8,092 nt of DNA, from the NCBI GenBank assembly GCA_003164415.1, contig PLTK01000188.1, positions 1-8,092 on the forward strand, given 5' to 3'. The stretch comes from Methanobacterium sp. (GTDB taxonomy: Archaea > Methanobacteriota > Methanobacteria > Methanobacteriales > Methanobacteriaceae). Under the pieces are notes generated by a model. That model saw nothing but the letters and a program-made list of their open reading frames with translations. It did no database searches and was not told the origin of the DNA. Made by a program: the position numbers and the translations under genes. Below, one piece after another: positions 5,795 to 8,092 of this stretch; position 1 is the first letter of the stretch, and every line of letters starts with the position of its first letter.

Positions 5795-6250
5795 ATGGTT
5801 ATAAAAGTAACAAGCAATGTATTTAACGAGGGGGAACATATACCTGACAGATATGCCTGTAGAGGAGTTAACATATCACCACCTCTAGAATGGGATGATG
5901 TTGATGGCACTGTGAAATATGCAATAATTTGTGAGGATCCTGATGCGCCATCAGGTACATGGACACATTGGATTATTTTTAACCTACCCCCTGAGACAAC
6001 AAGTCTATCAGAATGGATCATGGAGCGTGAAGAAAATGATAATGGATCAAAACAGGGATTTAACGACTTTGGAACCATTGGTTATAGAGGTCCATGCCCG
6101 CCTGGAGGAACACATAGATATTACTTCAAAGTATACGCGCTTGACAAAGAAATTCAACTGCCGGCCAAGATCTCCAAATCAGAACTTTTAAAGGCCATAC
6201 AGGGTCATATATTAGATAAGGGTCATTTGATGGGTCTTTATACAAGATAA
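5795..6250 (+). CDS. YbhB/YbcL-family PEBP (Raf kinase inhibitor-like) protein
   Basis: This 151-residue soluble single-domain protein is of the phosphatidylethanolamine-binding protein superfamily, at the normal length of the prokaryotic YbhB/YbcL branch. The ligand-pocket signatures are intact: DPDAPSGTWTHW (48-59), with the pocket Asp, Pro and His (H58), and GPCPPGGTHRYYF (99-111), the second conserved segment. The N-terminal motif around residues 14-32 (HIPDRYACRGVNISPPLEW) is the classic opening of this family. No signal peptide is present, so it is cytoplasmic. The ATG at 5795 follows a strong GGAGTGAT site (5784-5791) with a 3-nt spacer. Prokaryotic members have no settled physiological role; binding of small anionic ligands or inhibition of proteases or kinases is suggested from homologues. 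It appears monocistronic, ending in a T7 tract. Confidence 0.95.
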   Translation: MVIKVTSNVFNEGEHIPDRYACRGVNISPPLEWDDVDGTVKYAIICEDPDAPSGTWTHWIIFNLPPETTSLSEWIMEREENDNGSKQGFNDFGTIGYRGPCPPGGTHRYYFKVYALDKEIQLPAKISKSELLKAIQGHILDKGHLMGLYTR

Positions 6251-6261
6251 TTTTAGAATTC

Positions 6262-6274
6262 TTTCTATTTTTTT
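6262..6274 (+). terminator. T-run terminator of the PEBP-family gene
   Basis: TTTCTATTTTTTT lies 12-24 nt after the stop codon on the plus strand, ending in T7. It fits an archaeal T-tract terminator and separates this gene from the KH/PP-loop gene 136 nt further on. Confidence 0.55.
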
Positions 6275-6410
6275 GGGTGATACACAGATTTAACATTGAA
6301 ATGGGAAATAATTTCTATAATTACAAAAGACTAGATTATAATTTATATCAATTGTTTCAGTAAACTTTCTTTAATAAAAAAAATTACATAAAACTTTTCT
6401 TGGAGATATT

Positions 6411-7517
6411 ATGAAACTAGAAGTTGACTACATGGTGGAAACACTTAAAACAGTTATGGGGCCTATGATTGAAGAAGGATCCGTAGAATACACCGATATA
6501 GATCTTAATAAAGAACTAGGATTTTCTATTGAAAAAATAATTTACAATGAAAAAACCAATAATCTTATTATAATTGCTCCCGACCGACCTGAGAAATCCT
6601 CGTTAATAGGTAAAGGTGGATGGGTTGTAGGAAGATTAAGAGAAGAACTTAATGTTAATAACATCCATGTTGATGCATATTCCGACATGATTATTAGAAT
6701 TTACAGAATGGAACTAGCAAAGAAAAAATTAGAAAACATCATTCCTAATATGGAAACATCAACAAGTCTGCCATTAAAAAATCTGAAGGATCTATTAATA
6801 CAACGTATTGAAAATCTAGGAGAATTTAATTTTAAAACTAATTTTGAATCAGAGCTAGAATTCTTAAAATCCAATAAAAGATTACAAACGGATATTATTG
6901 GTGAAGATTTATCTAATGATCATAAAGCTATCGTTGCACTTTCTGGTGGTGTTGATAGTAGCTTTTCACTCATAGTTGCAAAACTGATGGGCTTTAATCC
7001 AGTGGCTGTTACAGTAGATCCTGGAAACATAATACTACCATCCTATTTTAAAAATTCTGTTGAAACACTTACAAACAGTTTGAATGTTTCCCATGAATAT
7101 ATAGAAGTTGATATGGGTAACGTTGTAAATGATGCACTTGATGGTAGAATCCATCCATGCGGTAGATGTTCTTCAAATATAGAAACAGCACTTTTAGATT
7201 ATGCAAAAAAATCAAAAATTCCCTTTCTCATCTTTGGAGATTTTCTTGCAACAGGATCACAATCTATAATCTCTATAGATGGATTTTGGAGGATTAACTT
7301 GCCTGCAATGCTTTCAGCTACTAAAGGAGAAACCAAATCCTTTTCATCTTACTTTAATATTAAAAGTAAGGGAGGATATGGATGTCCATTAATAAACGAG
7401 GTTCACAAGAAGCATCCTCATATGCGTAGATATTCTATGCAAAGAATCCTAAGGGAAACCAGGGCAGGTGTTTTAGAGCCAGGTCAGGCTTTGAATTTGA
7501 TTACAAGAACTTTATAA
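6411..7517 (+). CDS. KH-domain and PP-loop ATPase, probable tRNA sulfur-transferase-like protein
   Basis: This 368-residue protein has two recognisable domains. The N-terminal part (about 50-100) is a KH-type RNA-binding fold with the GxxG loop as IGKGG (66-70). A linker (about 105-170) follows. The C-terminal half is an adenylating PP-loop ATPase with SGGVDSS (178-184). Its only three cysteines are C250 and C253 in HPCGRC, and C325 in GYGCP. This is the CxxC plus distant Cys layout that ligates the 4Fe-4S cluster of TtcA/TtuA tRNA thiolases. The inferred reaction is ATP-dependent activation and sulfur insertion into an RNA base, with the KH domain holding the RNA. The exact substrate is unknown. 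The ATG at 6411 follows GGAGAT (6402-6407) with a 3-nt spacer. The stop codon lies in a palindrome shared with the convergent 7532-7684 gene. Annotations such as 'PP-loop ATPase' are safer than a named modification. Confidence 0.88.
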   Translation: MKLEVDYMVETLKTVMGPMIEEGSVEYTDIDLNKELGFSIEKIIYNEKTNNLIIIAPDRPEKSSLIGKGGWVVGRLREELNVNNIHVDAYSDMIIRIYRMELAKKKLENIIPNMETSTSLPLKNLKDLLIQRIENLGEFNFKTNFESELEFLKSNKRLQTDIIGEDLSNDHKAIVALSGGVDSSFSLIVAKLMGFNPVAVTVDPGNIILPSYFKNSVETLTNSLNVSHEYIEVDMGNVVNDALDGRIHPCGRCSSNIETALLDYAKKSKIPFLIFGDFLATGSQSIISIDGFWRINLPAMLSATKGETKSFSSYFNIKSKGGYGCPLINEVHKKHPHMRRYSMQRILRETRAGVLEPGQALNLITRTL

Positions 7518-7535
7518 TCCCTAAAAAGGGATTAT
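7514..7535. repeat. Palindrome linking two convergent stop codons
   Basis: An 8-bp perfect inverted repeat, ATAATCCC / GGGATTAT, encloses TAAAAA, whose outer T-A can extend the stem to 9 bp. The TAA of the KH/PP-loop gene (7515-7517) lies in the left arm, and the TAA of the small membrane protein gene (7532-7534, minus strand) lies in the right arm. Both transcripts would end in the same hairpin. No T run follows on either side, so it is more likely a 3'-end stabiliser or processing element than a simple terminator. Confidence 0.6.
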
Positions 7536-7684
7536 TCCATTCCTCTATTAACCAATTCCATAATTCCGTATATAATAAGTACAATTCCTAGTAGCCAAGG
7601 TAAAACAACTGGTGCTACTATAAATACAATACCTACTATTATGGCAATTATACCCATTATTTCGCGTCTAGTATTGGAGTTCAT
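7532..7684 (-). CDS. Small two-helix membrane protein (50 aa), probably leaderless
   Basis: This 50-residue protein has a short polar N-terminus (MNSNTRRE, with two Arg), a hydrophobic helix at about 9-24, a Pro/Trp-containing turn (APVVLPW, 24-30), a second hydrophobic helix at about 31-42, and a short charged end. The two Arg before the first helix suggest a hairpin with both ends inside. It resembles the many tiny DUF3096-like archaeal and bacterial membrane proteins, but that link is from memory of their general shape and is not certain. No ribosome binding site precedes the ATG at 7684. Instead a TATA box centred at 7711 is about 27 nt upstream, placing the transcription start at the start codon. 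It is convergent with the KH/PP-loop gene, with only 14 nt between the stop codons. The function is unknown. Confidence 0.72.
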   Translation of the reverse strand: MNSNTRREIMGIIAIIVGIVFIVAPVVLPWLLGIVLIIYGIMELVNRGME

Positions 7685-7707
7685 GTATTATATTATGTAC
7701 TGGCAAC

Positions 7708-7714
7708 TATATAA
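7708..7714 (-). promoter_or_regulatory. TATA box of a leaderless transcript
   Basis: The minus strand reads TTATATA, centred 27 nt upstream of the ATG at 7684. Archaeal transcription starts about 25-27 nt after the box centre, so the mRNA would begin at or within a few nucleotides of the start codon. This agrees with the absence of a ribosome binding site. Confidence 0.55.
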
Positions 7715-7737
7715 TTTTAATGATAAAATCATTAAAA
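7715..7737. repeat. 23-bp palindrome TTTTAATGAT-AAA-ATCATTAAAA
   Basis: A perfect 10-bp inverted repeat with a 3-nt spacer directly abuts the upstream side of the TATA box of the small membrane protein gene, over the BRE position. A dimeric DNA-binding protein here would block or recruit TFB. It is the longest perfect dyad I noticed in the window. Confidence 0.55.
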
Positions 7738-7811
7738 CAGCAGATAACCGAATAGATTATATAATAATGGATAAAAAAGTTTTATAATTAAATCATCAAA
7801 TCTATTTTTAC

Positions 7812-7830
7812 TATAAAATATGATTTTATA
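7812..7830. repeat. AT-only inverted repeat
   Basis: TATAAAAT-ATG-ATTTTATA is an 8-bp inverted repeat lying between the small membrane protein promoter and the argH terminator. It consists almost entirely of A and T, so chance is a real possibility. Confidence 0.25.
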
Positions 7831-7842
7831 TAAACAGAAGTT

Positions 7843-7892
7843 AAAAAAAACTTGAAAAAAAATTTAACCTATAAGTAAATGGAATTTACTTA
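7843..7892 (-). terminator. Hairpin plus double T8 terminator of argH
   Basis: A 9-bp perfect stem, TAAGTAAAT / ATTTACTTA, with a 3-nt loop occupies 7872-7892. On the minus strand it is followed by T8 (7855-7862) and a second T8 (7843-7850). The argH stop codon (7886-7888) lies inside the stem. This resembles a bacterial-type intrinsic terminator more than any other site in the window. Confidence 0.7.
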
Positions 7893-8092
7893 CGTGCATC
7901 TTTAACAAAACCTTCTAGACTCAAAATTGATTCCTTAACAGCTTTAGGTGAAGGTCCACCCTTAACATCCCTTGTTTTAATTATTTCATAGGGATCTAAT
8001 GCTTTTTTAACCAGATCTGCCCTTATACCCAGGGGTGATCCATTGATTTCCACTGCTATTTGGTCTAAAAATTTTGTGTCAATATTTTCCGG
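7886..8092 (-). CDS. argH: Argininosuccinate lyase, C-terminal 68 residues (partial)
   Basis: The window cuts this gene, and only the last 68 codons and the stop are present, beginning in frame at 8092. ArgH splits argininosuccinate into arginine and fumarate, the last step of arginine synthesis, in the cytoplasm. The fragment shows the family's C-terminal landmarks. A helix (about 1-17) is followed by the ADLVKKALDPYEIIKTRDV stretch (25-43). Next comes GGPSPKAV (45-52), the near-universal GG-x-(S/T)-P signature before the final helix, and the protein ends SILSLEGFVKDARK. The active-site regions (the HxS and GSSxMPxK loops) lie upstream, outside the window. The gene ends in a hairpin-plus-T8 terminator containing its stop codon. 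The assignment rests only on the C-terminal domain but the match in order and spacing is good. Confidence 0.85.
   Translation of the reverse strand, partial: PENIDTKFLDQIAVEINGSPLGIRADLVKKALDPYEIIKTRDVKGGPSPKAVKESILSLEGFVKDARK

Noticed and set aside
5725..6078. 117-residue minus-strand frame overlapping the PEBP gene
   Set aside because: The PEBP gene on the opposite strand has family motifs and a strong ribosome binding site; this frame has neither.
5931..6191. 86-residue plus-strand frame within the PEBP gene
   Set aside because: It is an out-of-frame reading of the PEBP coding sequence with no ribosome binding site.

Overview
This AT-rich archaeal window most likely comes from a member of the Methanobacteriales (Methanobacterium-like). 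That placement is inferred from four things: a 68-residue HMf-type histone, the archaeal/eukaryotic recycling ATPase ABCE1 (Rli1), ribosome binding sites of the GGTGAT type placed 3-5 nt before starts, and poly-T termination tracts. No rRNA, tRNA, transposase, CRISPR array or phage gene was found, so this is ordinary chromosomal housekeeping sequence with unusually informative intergenic regions.

Layout: positions 97-4270 hold four minus-strand genes read right to left. They are ABCE1 (2495-4270), a UbiB/AarF/ABC1-type kinase-like membrane protein (700-2331), a 48-residue double-CPxC zinc-ribbon protein (430-576) and a 93-residue single-pass membrane protein with an acidic tail (97-378). An AT-rich divergent region of about 350 nt follows. 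A plus-strand orphan of 87 residues with a TTG start (4627-4890) is next, followed by the minus-strand histone gene (5182-5388). A 406-nt gap holds an inverted repeat and a possible 14-codon peptide. Two plus-strand genes follow: a YbhB/PEBP-family protein (5795-6250) and a KH-domain plus PP-loop ATPase (6411-7517). The latter converges with a 50-residue two-helix membrane protein (7532-7684, minus). The right edge carries the last 68 codons of argininosuccinate lyase (7886-8092, minus).

The genes do not form one pathway. Most appear to have their own promoter and T-run terminator. They cover ribosome recycling (ABCE1), chromatin (histone), arginine synthesis (ArgH), probable tRNA sulfur modification (KH/PP-loop protein) and membrane biology (UbiB-like protein and two small membrane proteins).

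The points most worth a second look are: (1) the KH/PP-loop protein has exactly three cysteines, in the CxxC...C arrangement of 4Fe-4S tRNA thiolases; (2) the 50-residue membrane protein gene appears leaderless, with a 23-bp perfect palindrome abutting its TATA box; (3) a palindrome places the stop codons of two convergent genes in its opposite arms; (4) a possible micro-ORF lies behind an 8+8 bp inverted repeat in the gap between the histone and PEBP genes.
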